Assembly: GCA_003344405.1 (NCBI GenBank)
Contig: NOWV01000005.1
Location: 682,001-746,000, forward strand
From: Trichoplax sp. H2
Taxonomy: Eukaryota; Placozoa; Uniplacotomia; Trichoplacea
DNA length: 64,000 nucleotides
Direction of reading: 5' to 3'
A program made the translations under genes and the position numbers. The notes under the pieces were generated by a model, which saw only the letters and a list, made by a program, of their open reading frames with translations, searched no databases and had not been told where the DNA came from. Shown here piece by piece: positions 1 to 11,700 of the stretch. Numbering within the stretch: position 1 is the first letter of the stretch; every line of letters starts with the position of its first letter.

Positions 1-3000
1 TTCAACACGCACTAATATAACCGCATCATCGCTCGTTTGTGGTGGATTGCCTTTATCCACAGCTCGAACAACTAATTGAATTCGTTGGCCTAATTGCAAT
101 TTTGCACCTGTAGTTGTAATCACACCTGTTACTGGATTAACACTAAATGGGCCTGATGATGATGGATCTAATTGGTACTCGACTAGGCTATTACTTCCTT
201 CATCGGCATCTGATGCACGTAAACGATAAACAGATGTGCCTACAACAGCATTTTCATTCACTGTTGCTTCATAAGGTGCTGGCATGGTAAAAATTGGCTT
301 GTTATCGTTAAAATCGATAACAGTAACTTCGACAATCCGTGTAGTAAAATCAATCCCCGATGTAATCGGTGATACTTGTGTTATTAATTTATATTTCATA
401 TTAGCTTCACGATCGATCGTAGCGCCAACAGTGATCAGACCCGTTCTTGGATTAATTTTAAATTGTGTAATATTAGGGAATGCAATTATAAAATAAGGAT
501 TGGTTAATGTTGTCGTTAATTTAGTCACAGTTGTATCAATAGGTGAATTTTCTCGTACAGCAACTTGCTGTGCTTGATTAGATGGTGGTAAATTAATAAT
601 AATGACACAAGCTGTTGCTTGACTTCGTTTCGATGGTTTACCATTGTCGATCGCTGATACTTGAAAACGATAGGGACTAAGAACACCACGCATTAATTTT
701 AAGTTGGTAATAACACCTGTTCTGCTATTAATTGCAAAATGTTCTTTAGCTGAATTGGTATCAATCTGATAATTAATAGTATTTTCCGAGGAATTATCAT
801 AATCAATAGCTTGCAATTGCATGATTGTACTACCGATAGGAATACCAATATCGACTTCACTTGGTAATTCGCCATATTGGAGATGGTTAAATAAAGGTGT
901 ATATTCATTTTCATCGGTAACGGATATCGTGACTTTAATATCAGAATCACGTCCACTAATATCTGTAGCACGTACAATTAAATCAAATGTATTCTCCTTT
1001 TCATAATCTAGCGGTTTCCGTGTTGTAATCCAGCCATTACCACTATTAATTGCAAAAGCATCGGAAGTATCACCAGATACAATTTGATAGCGTATACGAT
1101 CATTGCTTAATGCACGGGTTTGGACTACTTCTGTATTTGCTAGCATATTCTCACGTACATAACCCAAAAAATTAGCCTGGACAAAATAAGGTGGTGTTAC
1201 AGGTGGAAAATTAATACCAATAAATAATGTTACTTCATCATATTTGGGTGTAGTCCCGCCATCTGTTGCTCGAATAGTTAATCCATATTGGAAATCGATA
1301 CGATTTAATGGTTTAACTACTTTAATATCGCCTGTAATCGAATCAACATCGAAACGACCTTCTTTGCTTGCGTCTTCAACTAAGCTGTAAGTAACACGAC
1401 CATTAGCACCATCATCAGGATCAGTAGCAGTTAAACGAGCAATCACTGTACCTACATGAACAGTGACAGAAATAAAGCAAAATTTGGGTGTATCAGCAAC
1501 AAATTGGGGCTTATTATCATTGCGATCATCGACGGCAACTTGAACGCGTGCTAGCGATTGCCGACTTGGTGTACCACCATCGACAGCTCGAATTGTTATA
1601 CTATGATGGCGTTGTTGCTCATAATCTAAGCTACGTCGTGTCCGTATAACGGCTGTTTTGGGATCAATTGCAAAATAACTATTCGATTGTGGACTACCAA
1701 AGCTATCGATACTATAGGTAATTTGGCCATTATTGCCATGGTCAGGATCAGTAGCATTCATTTGAATTAATGTGGTACCAACAGGCGCATCTTCACCAAT
1801 TTTTGTATAATAACTTGTCTGAGAAAATTCTGGCGGATGATCATTAACATCACGTAATGTAACCATTACACTAGCACGAGCTGTTGTATAACCAAGACGA
1901 CCTTGCATGGTAATAACTAATTGATCTTGTGCTATTTGCTCTAAATCAAGTCGACGTTGCAATGTCACTCTCATTCTTTGATCGATACAGAAATAAGACT
2001 GGTATGCAGATGGCAAGAATGAAAATTGAGGTGTTTTTTGCTTGCTAATAACATCAAATTCTTTAATTAAATAACCGATAGGTGAATTCTCAGATATTGT
2101 AGCAGTGTAACTAGGTCTTGAAAAGCTTAATGTAGTCTCGGTATTAATTTGTATTTTAACTAGGATAACAGTCGATCTCGGTGGCACACCTGAATCGGAT
2201 GCAATAACATTCAAGAAATAACCATCAGCTGGCACATTAATGCCACTTAGGATTTTGGCTGTAGTTATAATGCCCGTTGTTGCATTAACATGGAATTTGT
2301 CTAAATGATCACGCGATGAATAACGTATAATACCATTGGTACCCATATCACGATCATAAGCTTGGACTTGAGATACAAAGGTTCCACTAGGCCAATTTTG
2401 TTCAATACGAACTTCATGTGGAATTTGCCCAATAAATTGAGGTACAGCATCATTACGATCTAATACATCAACGCGAAAGTTAACATTGGCTGTCATAATA
2501 TAACTTGTTTGAGATGGATCAGGTAAATATTTAGCACGGATAACTAAATTATATTGATGATGTTTCTCGAAATCTAATTCTTTAACTAATGATAGGCTAG
2601 CTGTTTGTGTATTAATTCGAAATGTGTTGCCAAAATTACCACCAACAATACTATAAGTTATACCATTGGAATTTCCACTTGGATTAAGCGCTTGAATATC
2701 GTTAAAGAAATTATTTTTAGGTACCATATCTTCACCAACAGCAATTTGATATAACGTACGATTAAATCGAATTAATTTTTGTGATAGTGGTATAATAGTT
2801 AGAAAAATAGTAACACTGGATGTCTTCGGTGTTGAGCCATGATCGCGAGCCAATACAGAGAAAGATAATGGTGTTTTAGAATGATTTAAGCCATATCGGC
2901 TTGTCACTTCTCCAGTTGTTGCATTAACTTGAAATCCTGGATAAGGTGGTTTAGATGGATCAGGAAAGGAATACGTAATTTGTCCATGGCTACCTTGGTC

Positions 3001-5730
3001 TTCATCCGTAGCTCGCAATTGCATCACTGTATAAAGTGGCGTTTGCTGTGGCGATGAACGAGCATTCAATGTAATCCAATAAGGTGATTGGCTAAATATT
3101 GGATAGTGATTATTGGCATCTTCAATGCGTACAATAACAGGAACGGTTGCGGATAAAGCAGTTGCAATATCTAATGCACGTATGCGAAATTCATATAATT
3201 GACGCCGACGATAATCCAGTTGATCGTTATTTTTAACACTAATTTGAGCTGTTGATGGATCAATTTGAAGTGTTGCATCAGTTGATGGATCAGGATCAAC
3301 AAGAGAATAACGCAATACTGATGATTGTTCTGATCTAGCTGGTATGGTAATAACAACTTGGCTAATGCCAGCATCATCAGGTAAATTAGCTTGATAATAA
3401 CTTTGATCAAAATAAGGTGGATCACTTTTATCCGTAACTTGAATATCCACTTGGACACTCGTTGATCGACGAGGTGTACCATGATCAACAGCGCGTACGA
3501 TGAGTAAGTAACTTGAACGTTGTTCATAATTTAAATTTTGAGCGGATAATAAACCTGTTTGTGGATGAATACTAAATAACCCATCGCTATTGCCACCAGT
3601 AATGGAATAGATAATGCGTGCATTGTCACCTTCATCATGATCAACAGCATGAATGCAAAGTAAGTTAGGATTATAGCCCATATTTTCCGGTACCTCTATG
3701 AAATAATTAGAGCTTGTAAATTCTGGCATGTTATCGTTAATATCGACAACACGAATAGTTAATAATGTCGATGTTTGAGCTGATGTAATCACTCTTAATT
3801 CATAATAAGATCGTAATTCACGATCTAATGGACGTAAGGTTCGAACTATACCATCATTGGCTGAGATACTGAAGGTAGGTGGATTTGTTATTGTGCTTGG
3901 ATCAAGGCTATAAGTTACGATAGCATTAGATGGACTATCAATATCAATAGCACGAACAACAGTGACAAATGAATTAGGAGGTAACGATTCTGGCAAGGAT
4001 GTATTATAAACAACTTGTTCAAATTGTGGCGTATTATCGTCGACATCAACAATTTGAACAATTGTACGACATGTTGTTGAACGACTTGGTGTACCACCAT
4101 CTCGAGCTTGTATAGTTAGCCAATATTGAGTAGTAAATTCATAATCTAATATGCGTGTTGTCCTCACAATTCCTGTATTCGATTCAATGGTAAAATAGCC
4201 AAAATAGGGAGTAGCTGATAGAATGGAATAGGTAATTTGTCCATCTTCATTATTGTCTTGATCTCGTGCAGTCACTTTTAACACTGATGTATCGAGTGCT
4301 GTATCTTCTTTAATGACCGCTGAATAAATAGGCTGAGTAAATTGTGGTTGATTTTTATTTAAATTTTGATGATAGACTTGGATATTGACATCAGCAATAC
4401 TAGCGCGTCGTGGTAGAAGTCTATCTCGAGCTTGGACTTGAAAGGTATAACGGCGAACTTGCAATTCACCAACTAATCGAATGGCACCTGTATTGCGATC
4501 GATTGTCCATATATTCGATTGGCTACCAGCGGCAATCATGCTGTAGATTAATCGATCATTACTGGATCCAGCATAAGAGTCGAACGCACGCGCTACTAAA
4601 ATAACAGAATGAGGAGGTAAATCGACATCAAGATTAGAATAATAAGTAGATTGAGTAAATTGTGGAGGTTTGGATTCATCGATGGTGTTATTTCCACTAC
4701 TTGTTAAGGTCGATGGATAATTAGTCACATCATTAATATGGATTATAACTTGAGTTGGTATCGCTTTAAAGGATGGTTGGCCACGATCGACTGCATTAAT
4801 TCTAAATTGATAGCGTCGACGACGTTGATAATTTAATGGTGTTAATAAAGTAATTGCTCCAGTGCGATAATCAAGCATGAAATCATTTAATGGCAGTTCT
4901 GGATAGTAATAGATTTGCCCATTATAATCATCATCGTTATCATAAGCTGTTACACTGCCAATCGATGACATAACGGGTATATTTTCATCAACGTTAAAGG
5001 TATAATTTTGCGATGTAAACGTTGGTCTCATATCGTTAATGTCCAGAACGACAAGATGGACGATAGCTGTAGCAGAACGTGGTGGTTTACCAGTATCCTG
5101 AGCACGAATGGTTAATTGATAAGTAGATTGCTCTTCACGGTTTAATACTGCCCGTGTCGTTAGTGTTAAGAATGCAATCCCATGGATGCGATTAACTCTT
5201 GCAGCAAAATGATTCTGATCATCGCCTTGGATGATTTTATAATTATCGATACTGGTATCGTTGTCGGTTGCATAAGCGTTAATCAAACCTTTCACCATGG
5301 TCGATATGGGTTGATTTTCTGTAATATAACCTTCATATTGATTTTGCGAGAATACTGGTTTATGGTCATTGCTATCAGTGATTACGATCGTTAACGGTGT
5401 TGCAGTACCGCCGCTTGTTTGGCTAATACGACGCAATAAGACAACAAGGTTAAATTGGCGTTGATTAAATTGTTGTTGTCGATTTAAATTTTTCTTAACC
5501 CTTAATTGACCTGCTGCTGATAATTCAAATAATTTAAGTGCTTCAACAGCGGATGGTTCTTGGTATATGCTATATAATTCGCCATTAGATGGCAATGGCA
5601 TAGTATAAATACTGTAGCCGACATTGGCATCTTCGGGTACACGAACTGTAATTCCATAGCTTGAATGCGTTAATATCATCAAGTAGCAGATTACTAGCAA
5701 TAAATAAGTGATCAAGTGATGAGAACCCAT
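1..5730 (-). CDS. Giant Fat/Dachsous-type cadherin, N-terminal part (runs off window)
   Basis: Cell-surface calcium-dependent adhesion protein made of tandem extracellular cadherin (EC) domains. The minus-strand frame opens with ATG at 5730 and stays open for 1,910 codons to base 1 with no stop and no intron; the C-terminus lies outside the window. The first ~26 residues are a hydrophobic signal peptide (LITYLLLVICYLMIL core). EC domains then repeat every ~105-110 residues. I count 17 inter-domain linkers, near plus-strand positions 5355, 5025, 4665, 4345, 4025, 3725, 3410, 3100, 2780, 2440, 2140, 1830, 1500, 1190, 870, 570 and 295, so about 17 complete domains are visible. Good calcium motifs include DSNDHKP (5355), DINDMRP (5025), DINDNMP (3725), DRNDNKP (1500) and DFNDNKP (295); others are degenerate. 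No EGF, laminin G or transmembrane segment is in the window, so Fat and Dachsous classes cannot be separated. The long intron-free exon contrasts with all other genes here. Confidence 0.93.
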   Translation of the reverse strand, partial: MGSHHLITYLLLVICYLMILTHSSYGITVRVPEDANVGYSIYTMPLPSNGELYSIYQEPSAVEALKLFELSAAGQLRVKKNLNRQQQFNQRQFNLVVLLRRISQTSGGTATPLTIVITDSNDHKPVFSQNQYEGYITENQPISTMVKGLINAYATDNDTSIDNYKIIQGDDQNHFAARVNRIHGIAFLTLTTRAVLNREEQSTYQLTIRAQDTGKPPRSATAIVHLVVLDINDMRPTFTSQNYTFNVDENIPVMSSIGSVTAYDNDDDYNGQIYYYPELPLNDFMLDYRTGAITLLTPLNYQRRRRYQFRINAVDRGQPSFKAIPTQVIIHINDVTNYPSTLTSSGNNTIDESKPPQFTQSTYYSNLDVDLPPHSVILVARAFDSYAGSSNDRLIYSMIAAGSQSNIWTIDRNTGAIRLVGELQVRRYTFQVQARDRLLPRRASIADVNIQVYHQNLNKNQPQFTQPIYSAVIKEDTALDTSVLKVTARDQDNNEDGQITYSILSATPYFGYFTIESNTGIVRTTRILDYEFTTQYWLTIQARDGGTPSRSTTCRTIVQIVDVDDNTPQFEQVVYNTSLPESLPPNSFVTVVRAIDIDSPSNAIVTYSLDPSTITNPPTFSISANDGIVRTLRPLDRELRSYYELRVITSAQTSTLLTIRVVDINDNMPEFTSSNYFIEVPENMGYNPNLLCIHAVDHDEGDNARIIYSITGGNSDGLFSIHPQTGLLSAQNLNYEQRSSYLLIVRAVDHGTPRRSTSVQVDIQVTDKSDPPYFDQSYYQANLPDDAGISQVVITIPARSEQSSVLRYSLVDPDPSTDATLQIDPSTAQISVKNNDQLDYRRRQLYEFRIRALDIATALSATVPVIVRIEDANNHYPIFSQSPYWITLNARSSPQQTPLYTVMQLRATDEDQGSHGQITYSFPDPSKPPYPGFQVNATTGEVTSRYGLNHSKTPLSFSVLARDHGSTPKTSSVTIFLTIIPLSQKLIRFNRTLYQIAVGEDMVPKNNFFNDIQALNPSGNSNGITYSIVGGNFGNTFRINTQTASLSLVKELDFEKHHQYNLVIRAKYLPDPSQTSYIMTANVNFRVDVLDRNDAVPQFIGQIPHEVRIEQNWPSGTFVSQVQAYDRDMGTNGIIRYSSRDHLDKFHVNATTGIITTAKILSGINVPADGYFLNVIASDSGVPPRSTVILVKIQINTETTLSFSRPSYTATISENSPIGYLIKEFDVISKQKTPQFSFLPSAYQSYFCIDQRMRVTLQRRLDLEQIAQDQLVITMQGRLGYTTARASVMVTLRDVNDHPPEFSQTSYYTKIGEDAPVGTTLIQMNATDPDHGNNGQITYSIDSFGSPQSNSYFAIDPKTAVIRTRRSLDYEQQRHHSITIRAVDGGTPSRQSLARVQVAVDDRNDNKPQFVADTPKFCFISVTVHVGTVIARLTATDPDDGANGRVTYSLVEDASKEGRFDVDSITGDIKVVKPLNRIDFQYGLTIRATDGGTTPKYDEVTLFIGINFPPVTPPYFVQANFLGYVRENMLANTEVVQTRALSNDRIRYQIVSGDTSDAFAINSGNGWITTRKPLDYEKENTFDLIVRATDISGRDSDIKVTISVTDENEYTPLFNHLQYGELPSEVDIGIPIGSTIMQLQAIDYDNSSENTINYQIDTNSAKEHFAINSRTGVITNLKLMRGVLSPYRFQVSAIDNGKPSKRSQATACVIIINLPPSNQAQQVAVRENSPIDTTVTKLTTTLTNPYFIIAFPNITQFKINPRTGLITVGATIDREANMKYKLITQVSPITSGIDFTTRIVEVTVIDFNDNKPIFTMPAPYEATVNENAVVGTSVYRLRASDADEGSNSLVEYQLDPSSSGPFSVNPVTGVITTTGAKLQLGQRIQLVVRAVDKGNPPQTSDDAVILVRVE

Positions 5731-8700
5731 GGCTTGCAAAGATATGCTATTCTTTTAATAAATAAATAGAAACCAAAGTGAGCCCTATTTAATGTAGATG
5801 AAAGTGCAAGATTATTAGTTGAATAAACTATTTATAAAAGGTACAATTTAATTTCCACTGTTTGTCACTCGTAATCAGATATTTTAGTGAGCCATTTACA
5901 AAATCAGAATTGAACTTCAACGGCAATCTTTGAAGGCTTAATTTATTATTATCTGATCGGGTAAAATCAAAAGCGCTATTAAGTTCGTATTTAGGATTTT
6001 ATGTCCGAGTCAAGCCTACTATCGCCAGATTTCTTTTGGAAGTCAGGAATATTATTTTATCATTTATAAAATCAAAATTTAACTGTGATTACCATTAATA
6101 ATCGCTCATCTATGATTTAAATATACTGTACAGCGTACAGTATATTAATCACCCTAAAAATAATAATCACCGATACAATCATTAGAATTAAATGAGATCA
6201 ATCACTGCAGAATAAATGACCCCTATTGTCGCTGCGGTTGATACTTATTCTATATATCGTAACTCTTTGCAGTGCACAAAGTTCTTAAAGAACAGATTGG
6301 ATAGCCGTCAAAGTTTTTAGTGATACTTCGATTGATATTAATACTACATTTCGGAACTTTTTCGAGTTCATAAAGTTCTGAAGGAATGGATTGGATAGCC
6401 GTCATGGCATTTCGTGATATCACTGTCCTCTTTTTCTGCCATTATAAAAGTATAATTTTATCTGACGAAAAACTACTAATCCTTCTTTTTCCATTCCATC
6501 ATATGAAAAGATGAAAAGATGATTATGTTTCAGTAACCGTAAATTATGTTGAAATATTGCTCAATTCGTAATAAACTTAACTAGAGCTAAAGATTTGCAG
6601 CCGTAATCTTATTAAGATATTAAATTTATCATCTGATGATTATTTTTTTATTATTTAGTTAGAATACATGAAAAGCGATAAACTATTTTATTACGGTGAT
6701 CAAATCGCCATACTTTGCAATCTGTTATATCGCTGTTAAGGCTAAAAGGGGGCGCGGCTCTATTTTCGTCGATAGAGTTATGCTCAAGCAAGAAAAGTGC
6801 TGATGGATTCATTTCTTATGTATTTATTCGTGAAGAAAAAAGATCAGCAGATTATATCTCAATATTACTCTTTGCTACAGTACAGTATACTGTATTACAG
6901 TTATAGTAAAATAAACTAATTTCCTATCGTCGATTTTTAAATGATTATAAGAATTTCTATTTAGCTTCTATACTGGCTTATATTAGCTAATGTTTAAATC
7001 AATAACTAATGATTAATCTACAACCCATCTGTTATATTAAATTACTTAGATTTCCAAGTGATAAAATAAATGAAATTATCGACTGATTTACTGAGACGAT
7101 CTTTTGCTCTATCTAGCCTTCAGGACATAATGTCGAAGTTAGGTGACTATACCCTTGTTTTGGCTATCAATTTTAATACTCCATGGAGTATACAATAATC
7201 TCTTTCTTCTGTATGAATATTATGTCAGGAGAGAACTCAACTTTAATTGCAGATCACTACGGCTTAGTAAAATTATAAGTTCCTTTAAATATGGTACGAA
7301 AGATTTACTTTTTTAAAAATATGACGAGTCATGAATAATCATGCTATTAACTTAATGCCTTAAAAATCAGGTTGGATATTAATTGTGAGCTGAAAGATAG
7401 TTTGCCAGCATAAATTGAAGTCATCAAAACGTCAAGAAAGATAGGCACTTTTAAGTAGTGATAATTGATTCCGATATGTTATACGCGTATAGGCTAACGA
7501 CTAATAGTGTTAAGAAAATAGAGCCAGGAGTTACTTTAAAAGTCTGAACTGTAAAGGCTTTGACTATTTTAATTAAAACATAGAAAGGCAATCGGATCGC
7601 GTTCATCATCAACATGGCTATTCCTTATCGTTTGATTAGCAATTAGCCTTCTATTACTCATAATGACGTAACTTATTCAAAACAAATAGTGAATTACCTT
7701 GGAAAACTGAAATTCTTAAAGCAATAATCATTTCAAATACAACGCAAAATAGCAGATTAGATAACTCTCATCAAGATCGCTATCCATCATTGTAAATTCT
7801 TTTACTTCTATGAAATGAAAGCAATCAGCGGCGATGATTTATCCGCCATTCTATGTTGACTAGAGTTATGAGAGTTTCATTACTCTCGTTATCATAATGT
7901 TGACTGTTAAATAATATTATGATCGTCGATTATATTGAACTCGACTTTCAATAACAATAAATAACATGTTGAAAAATTGATCAATTTATAATTTTCAATG
8001 ATTGATATTTAGATAAAAGTAGTTAGATATTGGTAAATTACCGATAAAGTTTGATTATCTTATTCAATTTAGCTAGAAGGGTGTTTCCTATTGTCATCAT
8101 CATAATACTGTACAATAAGTTGATCTCTTATCTAATCATATTTAACCGATAGAACAGATTTCACTAATCGACAATTTATTTCTTATGGATATGGTGAGAT
8201 ATCTTGTAGTCTATAAGGAAAAGATTAATCATCGTTCAATACAGATCTGGTTGTTTTCTCCATGATACAGTATATGACGATAGAGAACAGATCAAGTATT
8301 CACTGCTCAATTATGACTATAATAAATAAGCTAGCTAGTATTGAAGTCATAAATAGGAAGGAGTGGGTATAAATTGTATAATGGATTACTTAATCCATAG
8401 GATTTAAAGTCAAATTAGAATAGGCCTATTTTGATGAAGAGGATCCAATCTGGCTTAGTATTAGCACTTAAATTCTGAAAGATCTTTTTTTCATCATGCT
8501 AATGAACGATAGACGTATGATCTTACTGACTAGACTGATTAGCAACACAATAATTCAGTCTGTCTTTTGAAGGTCAAACAAAAACCTGCTTTCTCATTTT
8601 CATCAATAAATGCTTAGACACGTATGTTGCTTTAATTACTGCCCTATCTAAGCTAAATCATAGATGGGTTAAAAGCTAACCGTGCCATATTGACCCTATG

Positions 8701-11700
8701 GCAATTATATAGAATTGGAGATTGGAGAGAAAGGCTGTTTTGTCGATTTTTTTAACATTCTATACGATAATACATCTTGAAGGTCACATAAATTGGTCGT
8801 TTTTTATTAGTCGAATGTACGTTACCGGCACTGCTCTATCCTATATAGAATATCTAGAGTACGAAATTAATACAAAAGCTAATACAAATAGAAGTTGATC
8901 TATTCGTTCTTGACAACTTCTGTCAAGACTGGAAAGAGTATCTTATCCATCTATTGAATATAATCAATTACTGTAATCCTCATGACACAACTGGTAACCT
9001 TAACTTAATGATTATGACAGCCATATTTCACATGAAGAAGTTATAAAAAAGGAAAGCTTAACCGATCGTGCGGAATGACATCAAATTAAACATGGCATAT
9101 TAAAAATCGATCATTTTTTCTAATTATCCTACTGAGAAATGATTACCTTGAGATAAGAGATAACAAGGCAACTTGATTGGTAAAGAATGTCTTGATAGAG
9201 ACCACGCTGGTTATGGTCGACTATAAATCTTACCACAACGGTAATTCAAACTAGTTTCACCTGCTAGTCTCCTTTCTTTAATGGAGCACTTGAATAGTTG
9301 TACTACCTGACATCCGGGAAGGGGTAACGGCAAGGAAATTAGATGAAAGTATTGGAAAAATGAATTCCAAGAATATTATAAAAATGACTGGAATGATTTA
9401 GTTTGGCAAGGAGGTGGATATAAAATTAAATTTTCTTCTCTACTTGAGTTACAGTAGTAATAACTCACGTTGATCTCCAATTGAATTGAAAAAGTAAATT
9501 GTATTAATGTTGATGATGACACAGACTGGCATCGATGATGACAAAGTAACTTGAATTATGTTGACTAAAAGCTGTTTCATACCATAGCCAGTTCTAGACT
9601 GGAGGTGAAAACATATTCTAGCGTTAACATGCCTTAAATTAATTGGTTATCGACTTAATTGTATTGAATTAGCTTGTCAATCAAGATACAATAGGGCAGA
9701 TGGTAGAAACGTATTAAAAGAATGTGTACTCCAAAGTAGAGTTATAATTGGCTAATATTGTTGAGATGGATTGTTTTGACAATACATGATAATCATCTGT
9801 CATCGAGATCAATCATAATTGTCATCAATTTGATGAGTGCTTTATAAAATGCAGAGATTGATTGAAAATTTTATATTGTTTTTCCATAACTATAATTCTA
9901 CTTGTTTTGCTATCTGTTGATGGTATTAAAGTTTTAATCATATCTATAGAACACATTGATTATTGTCAAAAAATCATGATAATGATTATCGTTTGGATGA
10001 TGATAGAAGATAATTAGCTCTAGCTTGCTTTGGAATTCATGCCAGGCTTTAATTCTCATTTGAATAAGCTATAAGGCATCATATTATCATTCTTTATTAG
10101 ATGATTATTCCAAGACCACCATCTGATTCAGATCCGTGTGATTATATTCATCTTTTAATTTTAATATCGAATTGTAGTAATAGATGGCTCGAAAATTACT
10201 TTCGATGATTAATAACGGTATTGAAAGATATATGTGATGTCAGTGTATCAAATTAAGTAAAATCGATAGGGTTATCTCTTACTTTTGACAGCTACTGATG
10301 TTTTCAATCATGTATGTAAAAAAGAAGGAAACTACAATATTCATTTGCCTACCTTTTAATGACAATTAAGCTTTTGTAGATAATTAATCCAATTGATTTA
10401 TATTATATGATTACATCATATTTCAACGTCATCCGAATATAATAACATCAATATGGTTATGAAATAGATAGTAAACCTCTATTACTCGTACTGTTTAGAC
10501 CACTTCTTCATGTTACTGCATTTTGCAACGATACCGCAGTCATAGGTGTTTCACTTATTTTAAGTATAAAAAGTGTTAAGATATTTATTTTATTATCGGT
10601 TTAATTAATTAGTTAATATTTCATGATTATCTAGCATTTTGGGGATGACCATTATTACAGTACCGTAACGTTATTCTTCTTCCTAACCTAAAATTAACAT
10701 ATGCTATTAGAGGCTCAGATATCATGAATATCATTTTGAATCTAAAACGTAATCCTCAGGTTTAGCCTGGCAAAAAAGGATCAAGAAAACTATAGCTGGA
10801 GAGGTTATATCAAGTACCCATATAGTCATAATGACATATGATGGTGATATTCACCTTACAGACATATACATCAAACTGTGCGTTACAAAATCGTATAAGC
10901 TGGAAAATTAATTATAGATTAAATGATAGTTTTAAAAATAGGATGAAACGACGAGCGTTCATTAATTAGATTATAGAAATACGAGATTAATTCTTGGCTT
11001 TTCATGTTAATATATCTAAGGGAAAAGAGGCTGAGAGCAATGTTTCTATTTGCTATGAAACGAATAGGTAATGTAGCTATCACATTCATTTCGGTGATAT
11101 ATTGATCAGTTTTGCTGCAGGTGCTTGAAATGGCTCGACAAATAATCCGCTCGTATCAATAATTTCAAGCCTATCTTGGCGTTTATTTGAATTACAATGC
11201 TCTATTTAACGTTCTTGGTGTTGTTTCTTCAATTAATTAATATTAAAGATAATACAATAGCCATCATTTCAAGACAGGGCCGTCCTTTTGATTACGCACT
11301 CCACAATGAATAAACGACATCAAGCTCAATAGGATGAATAGAATAAGAAGGTCAAGATCATACTGGACTAGTTTTAGAACAATAAATCTAGGGGAAAGAC
11401 TATGAAAGATGACTTTAACCTTTTTAACTATTTCATTCAAATTAGATTATAATAATTGTTCATAGTAATTACGCAATGGCTTAATGGTTAGGTTTAGATC
11501 ATGTATTAACGGGATGTAATTAAGAATGATATGTAATCTGTTTCGGGACAGTACTAGTAGATAGATTATAAAATATAAGATAAACTGGTCTAGATAAGAT
11601 TAAGGTATAACCTTGTACAGTTTTTGACTCATTTGCTCCTTTCCTGTATTTACAACTGAATAGTAAAACACGCTCAATTCTCTACGTTTATTTTATCTCC

